Origin: Bradyrhizobium sp. CB1717
GTDB lineage: Bacteria > Pseudomonadota > Alphaproteobacteria > Rhizobiales > Xanthobacteraceae
Direction: 5' to 3'
DNA: 64,000 nt
Assembly: GCF_029714325.1 (NCBI RefSeq)
Contig: NZ_CP121666.1
Location: 8,401,001-8,465,000, forward strand
A program made the position numbers and the translations under genes. A model generated the notes under the pieces. The model was not told the DNA's origin. It saw only the letters and a list, made by a program, of their open reading frames with translations, and made no database searches. Positions 25,005 through 33,350 of this stretch are shown here, one piece after another (position 1 is the first letter of the stretch; the number at the start of each line of letters is the position of its first letter).

Positions 25005-27881
25005 TTGCGTCTGATCAGGTGCCTCGCGCCCATCGCGCTGGGCCTCATGATTCTCGTCGCCGCGTACCCTGCGCGCGCGCTCGACGCCGTCAGCGTCCGC
25101 AGTGACGCGCCCGCGATCGACCTCACCGGCGTGCTCGAGCATCAGCGCAGCGATGCCGACCGCATTCAGGTCTCCACCGCACCCGGCACCGACGGCATCG
25201 TCCGCCGCATCGAGGTGCGTGCCCGCGAAGGCGGCCAGAACTGGGTGGTGTTCGCGCTCGCCAACAACACCGACGACCAGCTCGACCGCCTGATCGTCGC
25301 GCCGCACTACCGCATCGTCTCCTCGGGCCTGCTCTGGCCCGACCTCGGCCTGTCGCGCATCGCGACCATCACACCGTCGATCGGCGACCGGCCCGAACGC
25401 CAAGAAAGCGCAACCGCGGACGTGTTCCGCATCACGCTCGATCCCGGCGCCGTCGTCACCTTCGTCGCGGAGCTGCGCACCGACAAGCTGCCGCAGCTCT
25501 ATCTGTGGGAACCCGAGTCCTACAAGGACAAGGTCAACTCGTTCACGCTGTACCAGGGCATCGTGATCGGCATCTCGGGCCTGCTGGCGCTGGTGCTGAC
25601 CATCCTGTTCGTGGTGAAGGGCAGCATCATGTTCCCGGCCGCCGCGGCGCTGGCCTGGGCGGTGCTGGTCTATATCGGCGTCGATTTCGGCTTCTGGGGC
25701 AAGGTGCTCGACATGTCGAACAACGCCGAGCGCATCTGGCGCGCGGCGGGCGAGGCGATCCTGGCGGCGACGCTCCTGGTGTTCCTGTTCGCGTATCTGA
25801 ACCTCAGCCGCTGGCATGTGCGCTACTCGCACATCACGGTGGGCTGGCTCGCGTTCCTCGGCTCTCTCGTCGCGCTCGCTCTGTTCGATCCGGCGGTCGC
25901 CTCCGGCATCGCCCGCATCTCGCTGGTGCTGATTGCCTTCGCCGGCTTTGCGCTGATCGTCTATCTCTCCACCCACGGTTTCGACCGCGCGGTGCTGCTG
26001 ATCCCGACCTGGTTCCTCCTCGTGGTCTGGGTGGTCGCGGCCGGCATGACGGTGGCGGGCTCCGTCACCAACGATATCGTCGGCCCCGCCCTGCTCGGCG
26101 GCCTCGTGCTGATCGTGATGCTGATCGGCTTCACGGTGATGCAGCACGCCTTTGCCGGCGGCGGCGCCACCACCGGCGTCGTCTCCGACATCGAGCGGCG
26201 GGCCTTGGCGCTGGCCGGCTCCGGCGACCTGATCTGGGACTGGGACGTATCGGCCGACAAGGTCTTCACCAGCCCCGAGACCGAAGCCCTGCTCGGCCTC
26301 AAGCGCGGCACGCTGGAAGGCCCGGCCGCCTCGTGGCTCGAGGTGCTGCATCCGCTCGACCAGGACCGTTTCCGCGCCGCGCTCGACAGCGTGCTCGACC
26401 AGCGCCGCGGCCGCCTGGTGCAGGATTTCCGCCTGCGCACTCCGGACGGCCATTTCATGTGGTTCGCGCTGAAGGCCCGCCCCGTGGTCGGCTCCGACGG
26501 CGAGGTCTCGCGCGTGGTCGGCACGCTCACCGACGTCACCGAGCTGCGCAACGCCGAGGAGCGCCTGCTGCACGATTCCGTGCATGACAACCTGACCGGC
26601 CTGCCCAACCGAAAACTGTTCATGGACCGGCTCGGCGCCGTCGCAAACTTCGCCAAGACCATGCCGACGCTGCGGCCGACGCTGATGGTGATCGACCTCG
26701 ACCGCTTCAAGCAGGTCAACGATTCCGTCGGCATCGCGGTCGGCGACTCCATCCTGCTGACGCTCGCCCGCCGCCTCACCCGCATCCTGAAGCCACAGGA
26801 CACGCTGGCGCGGCTCGCCGGCGACCAGTTCGGCTTGATCCTTCTGTCGGAGCAGGATCCGGCGCGGATCACCAATTTCGCCGAGACCATCCGCAAGACC
26901 ATCCGCGCGCCGATCGCCTTCAACGATCGCGAGATCTTCCTGACGGCTTCAATCGGTCTTGCGCTCTCCGATCCGCAGGTTCAGCTGACGGACGAGATCA
27001 TCAAGGATGCCGAGCTTGCGATGTATCATTCCAAGCGCATCGGCGGCGACCGCATCGATGTGTACAAGCCCGCGATGCGCGCGCGAAAAACCGACCGCCT
27101 GACGCTGGAGAGCGAGCTGCGGCGCGCCATCGAGCGGCAGGAGATCACGATCCTCTACCAGCCGATCGTGCGGCTGGAGGATCGCTCCGTCGCCGGCTTC
27201 GAGGCCCTGGCGCGGTGGGATCATCCGAAGCTCGGGCGCATGGCGCCCTCGGAGTTCATCTCAATCGCGGAAGAGACCGGCCTGATCGTCGACCTCGGCA
27301 TGTTCGTGCTCGACCAGACCGCAAAGCAGCTTTCGGTGTGGCAGCGCGCGATGCGCTCGCGCGAGCCGATCTTCGCAAGCGTCAACGTCTCCTCGCGGCA
27401 GCTGCTGCGCCACGACCTCATCCACGACATCCGCACCGTGCTGTCGCGCTCTTCGGTGGCGCGCGGCACGCTCAAGCTCGAACTGACGGAATCGCTGGTG
27501 ATGGAGAACCCGGAGCACGCAGCCCAGATGCTGACGCGCATCCGCGAGCTCGGCACCGGCCTGTCGCTCGACGATTTCGGCACCGGCCATTCCTCGCTGG
27601 CCTATCTGCAGCGCTTCCCATTCGATACCATCAAGATCGACCAGTCCTTCGTGCGCACCACCAACCGCGGCACGCGACCGGTGATCCTGAAGTCGATCAT
27701 CGCGCTCGCGCACGACCTCGGCATGGACGTGGTCGCCGAAGGCGCCGAGACCGATTCCGACGCGGTCGAGCTCTACCAGATGGGCTGCGAATACGCGCAA
27801 GGCTTTGCCTTCGGCGAGCCGATGGACGCGGACGCGGCGATGCGCCTCTTGACGGAAGTGCGGCTGGAAGCGGCGAGCTAA
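25005..27881 (+). CDS. Membrane cyclic-di-GMP phosphodiesterase: 7TM, PAS, degenerate GGDEF, EAL
   Basis: This is a 958-residue inner-membrane signalling protein with a TTG start after GGAG. The order is a signal peptide (MRLIRCLAPIALGLMILV), a periplasmic domain to about residue 170, a 7TMR-DISM-like block of helices (about 175-385), PAS (about 395-515), GGDEF (525-690) and EAL (700-950). The GGDEF signature is AGDQF (about 605-609), so cyclase activity is unlikely. The EAL domain keeps FEALARW and LSLDDFGTGHSSLAYL, so c-di-GMP hydrolysis is likely. The GGDEF part may bind GTP as a sensor. The periplasmic ligand is unknown. Confidence 0.93.
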   Translation: MRLIRCLAPIALGLMILVAAYPARALDAVSVRSDAPAIDLTGVLEHQRSDADRIQVSTAPGTDGIVRRIEVRAREGGQNWVVFALANNTDDQLDRLIVAPHYRIVSSGLLWPDLGLSRIATITPSIGDRPERQESATADVFRITLDPGAVVTFVAELRTDKLPQLYLWEPESYKDKVNSFTLYQGIVIGISGLLALVLTILFVVKGSIMFPAAAALAWAVLVYIGVDFGFWGKVLDMSNNAERIWRAAGEAILAATLLVFLFAYLNLSRWHVRYSHITVGWLAFLGSLVALALFDPAVASGIARISLVLIAFAGFALIVYLSTHGFDRAVLLIPTWFLLVVWVVAAGMTVAGSVTNDIVGPALLGGLVLIVMLIGFTVMQHAFAGGGATTGVVSDIERRALALAGSGDLIWDWDVSADKVFTSPETEALLGLKRGTLEGPAASWLEVLHPLDQDRFRAALDSVLDQRRGRLVQDFRLRTPDGHFMWFALKARPVVGSDGEVSRVVGTLTDVTELRNAEERLLHDSVHDNLTGLPNRKLFMDRLGAVANFAKTMPTLRPTLMVIDLDRFKQVNDSVGIAVGDSILLTLARRLTRILKPQDTLARLAGDQFGLILLSEQDPARITNFAETIRKTIRAPIAFNDREIFLTASIGLALSDPQVQLTDEIIKDAELAMYHSKRIGGDRIDVYKPAMRARKTDRLTLESELRRAIERQEITILYQPIVRLEDRSVAGFEALARWDHPKLGRMAPSEFISIAEETGLIVDLGMFVLDQTAKQLSVWQRAMRSREPIFASVNVSSRQLLRHDLIHDIRTVLSRSSVARGTLKLELTESLVMENPEHAAQMLTRIRELGTGLSLDDFGTGHSSLAYLQRFPFDTIKIDQSFVRTTNRGTRPVILKSIIALAHDLGMDVVAEGAETDSDAVELYQMGCEYAQGFAFGEPMDADAAMRLLTEVRLEAAS

Positions 27882-27882
27882 C

Positions 27883-27934
27883 CTCCCTCCTCCCCCTTCT
27901 TGAGGGGCCGCCCGCGAGGCCACGGGGTGAGGGG
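27883..27934. repeat. GC-rich palindromic repeat (R5-like)
   Basis: CTCCCTCCTCCCCCTTCTTGAGGGG and the following GGCCACGGGGTGAGGGG resemble the R5 hairpins. It lies directly after the EAL gene stop. Confidence 0.45.
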
Positions 27935-27949
27935 CCGATGAGGCCGTGC

Positions 27950-27963
27950 TTGATCCAGATCAA
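27950..27963. promoter_or_regulatory. FixK/FNR-type box TTGATCCAGATCAA
   Basis: The sequence is a perfect match to the TTGA-N6-TCAA anaerobox recognised by FixK2/FNR-class regulators in Bradyrhizobium. It lies 167 bases upstream of the small Cys-rich gene at 28130. A class II start about 40 bases downstream, near 27997, would give a leader of about 130 bases. I see no clear -10 there. Confidence 0.55.
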
Positions 27964-28133
27964 TGGGCCGCGGCTCAACCGCCGCGAAAAAGGGCGCGCA
28001 GCATTCGATCCAGAACGGGTTCGTCATCGAGGTCGTTGGGCTCGCCACTGTCGTTCTCGGCGTGCCCACACGCGTCAAGCGCAACGACAGGAATGAGCAG
28101 ACCAAGCGCGTCCTTCTCAGGAGTTACGGATGA
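27963..28133 (+). CDS. Possible short ORF (56 aa) overlapping the next start by ATGA
   Basis: The frame opens with ATG at 27963 and ends at TGA 28131-28133, overlapping the ATG of the next gene by four bases (ATGA), as in coupled genes. The codon third positions are mostly G or C. The middle is hydrophobic (NGFVIEVVGLATVVLGV) and the tail is basic. There is no ribosome-binding site before the ATG, and the FixK-type box ends on its first base, which argues against this start. I do not recognise the product. Confidence 0.25.
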   Translation: MGRGSTAAKKGAQHSIQNGFVIEVVGLATVVLGVPTRVKRNDRNEQTKRVLLRSYG

Positions 28134-28387
28134 GCCGGCACCTTTTCTACGCGATCACCCTCATAGGCACCGGAATGTTCCTCGCCCCCTCGGCCGAAGC
28201 AGTGACGGCTGCACGATGCGAGGATCGAGGCGCAAACTGCGTCGGCACATGTGCCGACTACACCGGCGGGGCCGGTGACGTTCGGGGCCGCCAGAACGTG
28301 TGCATGCGCGCCTGCGACCGGCAGACAACGAGATGTCTGATACGAGCACACGCCGCCGACGAACGCTGGTTCCGTGAGCGCCAATGA
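28130..28387 (+). CDS. Small exported Cys-rich protein (85 aa), unknown function
   Basis: The ATG follows CAGGAG at a good distance. The N-terminus is a signal peptide (YAITLIGTGMFLAPSAEA). The mature part has six cysteines (ARCEDRGANCVGTCADY, VCMRACDR, TRCL), suggesting disulfides in the periplasm. I do not recognise the family. A perfect FixK/FNR-type box lies upstream, so oxygen-dependent expression is possible (inference). Codon use is like that of neighbouring genes. Confidence 0.65.
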   Translation: MSRHLFYAITLIGTGMFLAPSAEAVTAARCEDRGANCVGTCADYTGGAGDVRGRQNVCMRACDRQTTRCLIRAHAADERWFRERQ

Positions 28388-28465
28388 AGGCCGGGGCACG
28401 ACGGCTCGGCTAGCGGCAACCGTTCTCACATTCGCGGTGGACCAGCGCGTCCATTTGATCTCGTA

Positions 28466-28592
28466 CCGTAGGGTGGGCAAAGGCGCACTTGCGCCGTGCC
28501 CACCATCTCTCCGCGCATGCTGCGCTCATGGTGGGCCCGCTTCCGCCGTCGCTCTTCGAGCTATGGCGACAAGACGCTTTGCCCCCCTTACG
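28466..28592. repeat. Palindromic repeat family R2 (diverged copy)
   Basis: CCGTAGGGTGGGCAAAGGCG, CCGTGCCCACCAT, CATGGTGGGC and a degraded CTTTGCCCCCCTTACG follow the R2 plan at 22499 and 43869. The inner spacer is longer and interrupted. Confidence 0.6.
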
Positions 28593-28658
28593 ATACTGCT
28601 TTTGTGGCGCGGGCTCTTACCCTCCCCTGGAGGGGGAGGGTGGACAGCGTGCCGCACA

Positions 28659-28919
28659 CTACCGCCGCCGGTCGCTCTTCTTCCTGAACCGCACGCTCTG
28701 GCCATCGGGCATCCGTGTCGCCACGAATCCGGCGGCGAGGCAGGCTTCGCGCTGCGGCATCTGGATGTCGGGGCTGCGCAGGCTGTCCCACCATGAGGCA
28801 CGATTGGCCGCGCGCGGCAGCGCCGCACCGATGATCTCCTCGATCTGCTCAAAGGTCAGCACGAATTCTGCCTGCTTCTGCCGCAGCAGATAATCGCGCA
28901 ACGCGTCGTAGTCGTTCAC
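28659..28919 (-). CDS. DUF7662-like small protein (86 aa)
   Basis: The GTG start at 28919 follows GAGGACGA. The protein reads NDYDALRDYLLRQKQAE near the N-terminus, LTFEQIEEIIGAALPRAA in the middle, then WWDSLRSPDIQMPQREACLAAG. This pattern (EEI-x-G-LP, WW, Q-x-x-AW/CL-x-AGF) matches a small family I know as DUF7662, found alone or fused to other domains. Function is unknown. It ends with a basic tail (RFRKKSDRRR). It is divergent from the diguanylate cyclase gene. Confidence 0.75.
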   Translation of the reverse strand: MNDYDALRDYLLRQKQAEFVLTFEQIEEIIGAALPRAANRASWWDSLRSPDIQMPQREACLAAGFVATRMPDGQSVRFRKKSDRRR

Positions 28920-29074
28920 ACTCGTCCTCTCGTCCGAAGCCCGGATCTCTTCACATGAGGCCTGCCGAAAATCGTTAGCCGCATCAACCGATTCTTAACT
29001 CATTGCGGCAGCGCCGTACCAGCTTAAACACTGCTCAAGGTTTAGGGCGCATCCATCAGGGTCGGGAGCAAACG

Positions 29075-30571
29075 ATGCTGTCTGGATGGCGCGAAGTCAT
29101 GGCCCGCCGGCCGTGGCGGATTTCGGCGAAGCTGCTGATCATCTCGTCCGTGGTGACGGTGATCGGCTTTTCCGCCATTTGCGTCAACGTCATGCTCGAC
29201 ATGCGCCGCGGCGAGGAGGCGCTGGCCCGCCAGACCCTGGAAAACCTCGCCACCACCATCGAATCCGACATCAGCCGCAACATCGAAATCTACGATTTGT
29301 CGCTGAAGGCGGTCGCCAGCAACATGCTGCTGCCGGAGCTCGCCACAGTCTCGAAGCCGGTCCGGCACCTGATCCTGTTCGATCACGCGACGACGGCCCG
29401 GCATTTCGGCGCCATCCAGGTCTATGATTCGGAGGGCAGGCTGACCATCGACGCCTCCACGCTCGATCCGTCTCCCGAGAATCGCGGCGACGAAGACTAT
29501 TTTAGGGTTCACCGTGACAATCCCGGCGCCGGCCTCTTCATCAGTCGCCCGATGCTGTTCCGCGGCGCCTATTCGATCGTGCTGAGCCGGCGCATCAGCG
29601 ACACCGACGGCGGCTTCCTCGGCGTCGTCACCGGCTCGATCCGCTTCAGCTATTTCCACGAATTGTTCGAACGCCTGAGCCTCGATGCCGAAGACACCAT
29701 CACGGTGCTCAAGCGCGACCGCACCATCATGATGCGGCGGCCGTTCGACCTCGACGTGATCGGCAGGAATTTGAACGACCGTCAGAACTGGAAGGCCGAC
29801 AATCTCCGCGCCGGTACCTCCTATGCGGGGCAAGGCCCGGTCGACACCACGCCGCGGCTCTATGTTCGCAGCAACGGCGACAGCCCGCTGTTCGTCGTGG
29901 CCGGCAAGCCCCTGAGCGCGGTGTTCGAGCTGTGGCAGAAGGAGGCCTATCGAATCGGCGCCGTGGTGCTGGCGCTGATCGTGTTCATGCTGGCATCGAC
30001 GCTCGTGCTCGCGCGCGAGATCGGACGGCGCGCCGAGGCCGAGCGCAAGCTCGAGGAGCTGGCGACGACGGATGCGCTCACCGGCCTGAAGAACCGCCGC
30101 AAGTTCGACACCGTCATCGACGTGGAATGGCGGCGCGCCATGCGCCAGAAGACGCCGGTCGCGCTGCTGATGATCGATGCCGATCACTTCAAGGCCTACA
30201 ACGACACCTTCGGCCATCAGGCCGGCGACCAGGTGCTGGTCGGCATCGCCATCTGCATTTCCGACTCGGTCCGACGGGCCGGCGACTGCGCTGCGCGCTA
30301 TGGCGGCGAGGAATTCGCGGTGCTGCTGCCGGACACCTCGGCAGCCGACGCCTTCAAGACCGCCGAGACGATCCGCCTCAAGGTGCAGGGCTGGTCCGAC
30401 GACCAGGCGGCATCGACGGTGTCCTGCGGCATCGCCAGCCTCGTCCCCGCCGCCGGCATGGACTGGACGATCCTGGTCGCCGCCGCCGACAAGGCGCTCT
30501 ACGCCGCCAAAGCCGGCGGCCGCAACCAGTCCGTGGTCGCGAGCCTGCCGAAGCTGTCGCTGGTGGCGTGA
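29075..30571 (+). CDS. Diguanylate cyclase with periplasmic Cache-type sensor
   Basis: This is a 498-residue inner-membrane enzyme that makes c-di-GMP from two GTP. The start MLSGWREVMARRPW follows GGGAG; a longer ORF from 29003 lacks a better site. TM1 (LLIISSVVTVIGFSAICV, about 18-35) and TM2 (about 290-315, VVLALIVFMLASTLVLA) enclose a Cache-like sensor domain with HFGAIQVYDSEGRLTIDAS. The GGDEF domain begins at TTDALTGLKNRRKFD and has an intact GGEEF active site (about 410). An RxxD inhibitory site (RAGD) lies five residues before it. Activity and product inhibition are both expected. Confidence 0.95.
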   Translation: MLSGWREVMARRPWRISAKLLIISSVVTVIGFSAICVNVMLDMRRGEEALARQTLENLATTIESDISRNIEIYDLSLKAVASNMLLPELATVSKPVRHLILFDHATTARHFGAIQVYDSEGRLTIDASTLDPSPENRGDEDYFRVHRDNPGAGLFISRPMLFRGAYSIVLSRRISDTDGGFLGVVTGSIRFSYFHELFERLSLDAEDTITVLKRDRTIMMRRPFDLDVIGRNLNDRQNWKADNLRAGTSYAGQGPVDTTPRLYVRSNGDSPLFVVAGKPLSAVFELWQKEAYRIGAVVLALIVFMLASTLVLAREIGRRAEAERKLEELATTDALTGLKNRRKFDTVIDVEWRRAMRQKTPVALLMIDADHFKAYNDTFGHQAGDQVLVGIAICISDSVRRAGDCAARYGGEEFAVLLPDTSAADAFKTAETIRLKVQGWSDDQAASTVSCGIASLVPAAGMDWTILVAAADKALYAAKAGGRNQSVVASLPKLSLVA

Positions 30572-30584
30572 GGGGCTCTCTCCC

Positions 30585-30703
30585 CGTCATTGCGAGGAGC
30601 TCTTGCGACGAAGCAAGACTTTCTCCGCGGAAAGATTCTTGATTGCTTCGCGGAGCCTGTCATCGGGCCGCGCTTCGCGCGGACCCGGTGGCTCGCAATG
30701 ACG
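30585..30703. repeat. Palindromic repeat family R1 (copy 2)
   Basis: CGTCATTGCGAGGAGC at the left and GGCTCGCAATGACG at the right, with inner GATTGCTTCG. It is longer than copy 1 because a CGGGCCGCGC-type hairpin is added. It lies between the convergent DGC and galU genes. Confidence 0.75.
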
Positions 30704-30710
30704 GCGGGGG

Positions 30711-31586
30711 CTACCGCCCCAGATACTTCTTCATCTCCGCGATCAGCCCGTCGCGCAGCTCGGGGCGCTGCAGGCCGTAGGCGATGTTGGCGCGGAGGAA
30801 GCCGGGCTTGGAGCCGCAATCATGGCGCTCGCCCTCGAACTCGACGCCGTAGAATTTCTGCGACTTGGCGAGGCCGATCATGGCGTCGGTGAGCTGGATC
30901 TCGCCGCCGGCGCCGCGCTCCTGGGTCTCGAGGATCTTGAAGATCTCCGGCTGCAGGATGTAGCGGCCGGTGATCGAGAGGTTGGAGGGCGCGGTGCCCT
31001 TGGCCGGCTTTTCGACCATGCCGTCGACCTCGAACATCTTGCCGGTGCGCTTGCCGACGCCGCAGATGCCGTATTGATGGGTGAGATGATCGGGCACCGC
31101 CTCGACCGCGATCAGATTGGATTTCTCGCCGAGCGTTGCGGCGGTCTCGATCATCTGCTTCAGGCAGCCGGGCGTGTTGAGCACGAGCTCGTCCGGCAGC
31201 ACGACCGCGAACGGCTCGTTGCCGACGATGTCGCGTGCACACCAGACCGCGTGGCCGAGGCCGAGCGGCGCCTGCTGGCGGGTGAAGCTGACGGCGCCGG
31301 CATCCGGCTGGTTCTGCGCCAGGATCTCCTGCTCGGCCTTCTTGCCGCGTGCGGCCAGCGTGGTGTCGAGCTCGAACATCTTGTCGAAATGATCTTCTAT
31401 GACGTTTTTGTTGCGGCCGGTGACGAAGATGAAGTGCTCGATGCCGGCCTCCCTCGCCTCGTCATACACGTACTGGATCAGCGGCTTGTCGACGATGGTC
31501 AACATCTCCTTCGGCATCGCCTTGGTGGCGGGCAGGACGCGGGTGCCGAGGCCGGCGACGGGGAATACAGCTTTGCGAATTTTCAT
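30711..31586 (-). CDS. galU: UTP-glucose-1-phosphate uridylyltransferase
   Basis: This enzyme makes UDP-glucose from UTP and glucose 1-phosphate, feeding exopolysaccharide, LPS and glucan synthesis in the cytosol. The start MKIRKAVFPVAGLGTRVLPAT contains the nucleotide-binding GLGTR motif and gives 291 residues, the normal size. Other family blocks are AMPKEMLTIVDKPLIQYVYDEA, LGLGHAVWCAR, VEKPAKGTAPSNL and GRYILQPEIF. The longer in-frame ORF to 31658 is not supported. It is divergent from the lytic transglycosylase gene over 200 bases with no clear regulatory motif. Confidence 0.97.
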   Translation of the reverse strand: MKIRKAVFPVAGLGTRVLPATKAMPKEMLTIVDKPLIQYVYDEAREAGIEHFIFVTGRNKNVIEDHFDKMFELDTTLAARGKKAEQEILAQNQPDAGAVSFTRQQAPLGLGHAVWCARDIVGNEPFAVVLPDELVLNTPGCLKQMIETAATLGEKSNLIAVEAVPDHLTHQYGICGVGKRTGKMFEVDGMVEKPAKGTAPSNLSITGRYILQPEIFKILETQERGAGGEIQLTDAMIGLAKSQKFYGVEFEGERHDCGSKPGFLRANIAYGLQRPELRDGLIAEMKKYLGR

Positions 31587-31786
31587 GGGATTGATCGAAT
31601 ACCTGAGGACGTGAAGGGAGCAATGGTGTCTTGCTAGACTGTTTGCAGCCGCTAACAAAGGCGGATGTGGGGCCTCGCGATCACAGAGTTAAGAAAAAAG
31701 CAGCCACTAAAATTTCACCTTTGTTAAGCTATTGGCAACCGGTACCGGGCCTCCTGATGGCGGATTTTTGGCCGGACAGGTGGGAC

Positions 31787-33172
31787 ATGATGCAATCGAT
31801 GGCAGGGCTGGCAAAACGTGCTCGATCCGTGACCGGTGGAGCGATGATTGCGGCCGCCTTGTTGCTGCCGGTTCATGCACACGCCCAGGCGCAGAACGGG
31901 CTGTCGAACCTGTTCGGCGGCATTTTCTCCGGGACGAATCCCGCGCCCTCGCAACCCGCACCAAGCCCAGGCGGCGCGCAACCCTGGAGCGGCGAGGACG
32001 GCGCCTCCGGCCATCCGCTGATGACGGCCGCCGCGATCCGCGAAGCCGCCGGCAATTTCGACAACTGCGTCGCAGGCATGTGGCCCGATGCCGCACGGCG
32101 CGGCATCACCCAGGACAACTTCCAACGCTTCACCGCGGGCCTCAGCCCCGATCTGCGCATCATGGACCTGATGGACTCGCAGCCGGAGTTCACCAAGTCG
32201 ATCTGGGATTATCTCGACATCCTCGTGAACGACAATCGCCTCGCCAAGGGCCGCGAGGTGCTCGCCAAATACAAGGCGCAGTTCGATGCCACGGAAAAGG
32301 CCACCGGCGTCGATCGCTACATCATCGCCTCGATCTGGGGCATCGAGTCCAACTACTCGACGCAGATGGGCGATCGCAGCGTGCTGCAATCGACCGCGAC
32401 GCTCGCCTGCATCGGCCGCCGCCAGGCCTATTTCAAGGACGAATTCCTCTCCGCATTGGAGATCCTCAACCGCGGCGATCTGAGCCCGGAGCAGATGCGC
32501 GGCTCCTGGGCCGGCGCCTTCGGCCCGACCCAGTTCATGCCGACCGCGTTCAAGCGCTTCGCGGTCGACGGCGACGGCGACGGACGGCGCGACGTCGTCG
32601 ACAATCCCACCGACCTGATTGCCTCCACCGCCAACAATCTGAAGAAGGACGGCTGGCAGTCCGGCCAGACCTGGGGCTTCGAGGTCGTGGTGCCGCAAGG
32701 GTTCAACTACATGCTGGCCGACCGCGCCAAGGCGCAGACGATCGCGCAGTGGGAGAAGCTCGGGCTGAAGCGCCCGACCAACCAGCCGTTCCCGCATCCG
32801 GCGGAGAAAGCCTATCTGCTGGCGCCGGCGGGCGCGCAGGGCCCGGGCTTCCTGATGCTGCAGAACTACCGGGTCATCATGAAGTACAACCCGGCCGAGG
32901 CCTATGCGCTGGCGATCGGTCATTTCGCCGACCGCCTGCGCGGCGGGCAGCCCTTCGTGCAGCCCTGGCCGCGCCAGGAACGCGAGCTGTCCCGGACCGA
33001 GCGGCTGGAACTGCAGCAGCTTCTGGCCCAGCGCGGCTTCTACAAGGGCACCCCGGACGGCCAGTTCGGCGGCCAGACGAGGGAAGCGCTGCGCAGCTTC
33101 CAGGCCTCGATCGGGGTGCCTGCGGACGGATTTGCCTCCTCCGACGTGCTGGACCGGCTGCGCGGGCGGTAA
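31787..33172 (+). CDS. Lytic murein transglycosylase (MltB-like, GH103) with peptidoglycan-binding domain
   Basis: This is a 461-residue exported enzyme that cleaves glycan strands with formation of 1,6-anhydro-muropeptides. The start MMQSMAGLAKRARSV leads into a signal peptide (GGAMIAAALLLPVHAHA). The SLT_2 domain spans about residues 75-380, with the catalytic Glu in SIWGIESNYSTQMGDRS (near 186) and GSWAGAFGPTQFMPTAF. A PG_binding_1 domain is at the C-terminus (LQQLLAQRGFYKGTPDGQFGG). The second M is also possible as start. It likely works in the periplasm during wall turnover. Confidence 0.93.
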   Translation: MMQSMAGLAKRARSVTGGAMIAAALLLPVHAHAQAQNGLSNLFGGIFSGTNPAPSQPAPSPGGAQPWSGEDGASGHPLMTAAAIREAAGNFDNCVAGMWPDAARRGITQDNFQRFTAGLSPDLRIMDLMDSQPEFTKSIWDYLDILVNDNRLAKGREVLAKYKAQFDATEKATGVDRYIIASIWGIESNYSTQMGDRSVLQSTATLACIGRRQAYFKDEFLSALEILNRGDLSPEQMRGSWAGAFGPTQFMPTAFKRFAVDGDGDGRRDVVDNPTDLIASTANNLKKDGWQSGQTWGFEVVVPQGFNYMLADRAKAQTIAQWEKLGLKRPTNQPFPHPAEKAYLLAPAGAQGPGFLMLQNYRVIMKYNPAEAYALAIGHFADRLRGGQPFVQPWPRQERELSRTERLELQQLLAQRGFYKGTPDGQFGGQTREALRSFQASIGVPADGFASSDVLDRLRGR

Positions 33173-33350
33173 AATCGCGCCGAAAGTAACCCTGAACAGG
33201 GATTTTGCCCGGCGGTCTTGACGGGGGCGGCTGTTCCCCGGTGTATGGCGCGAGAATCCGTCAAAAATCCGCAACGGAATCTGCCCGTTTGGCGCCCGAT
33301 TCCGTTATTATATCGAGCCTATTCCAGACCCACTGCGCGGCCGAGATCGC

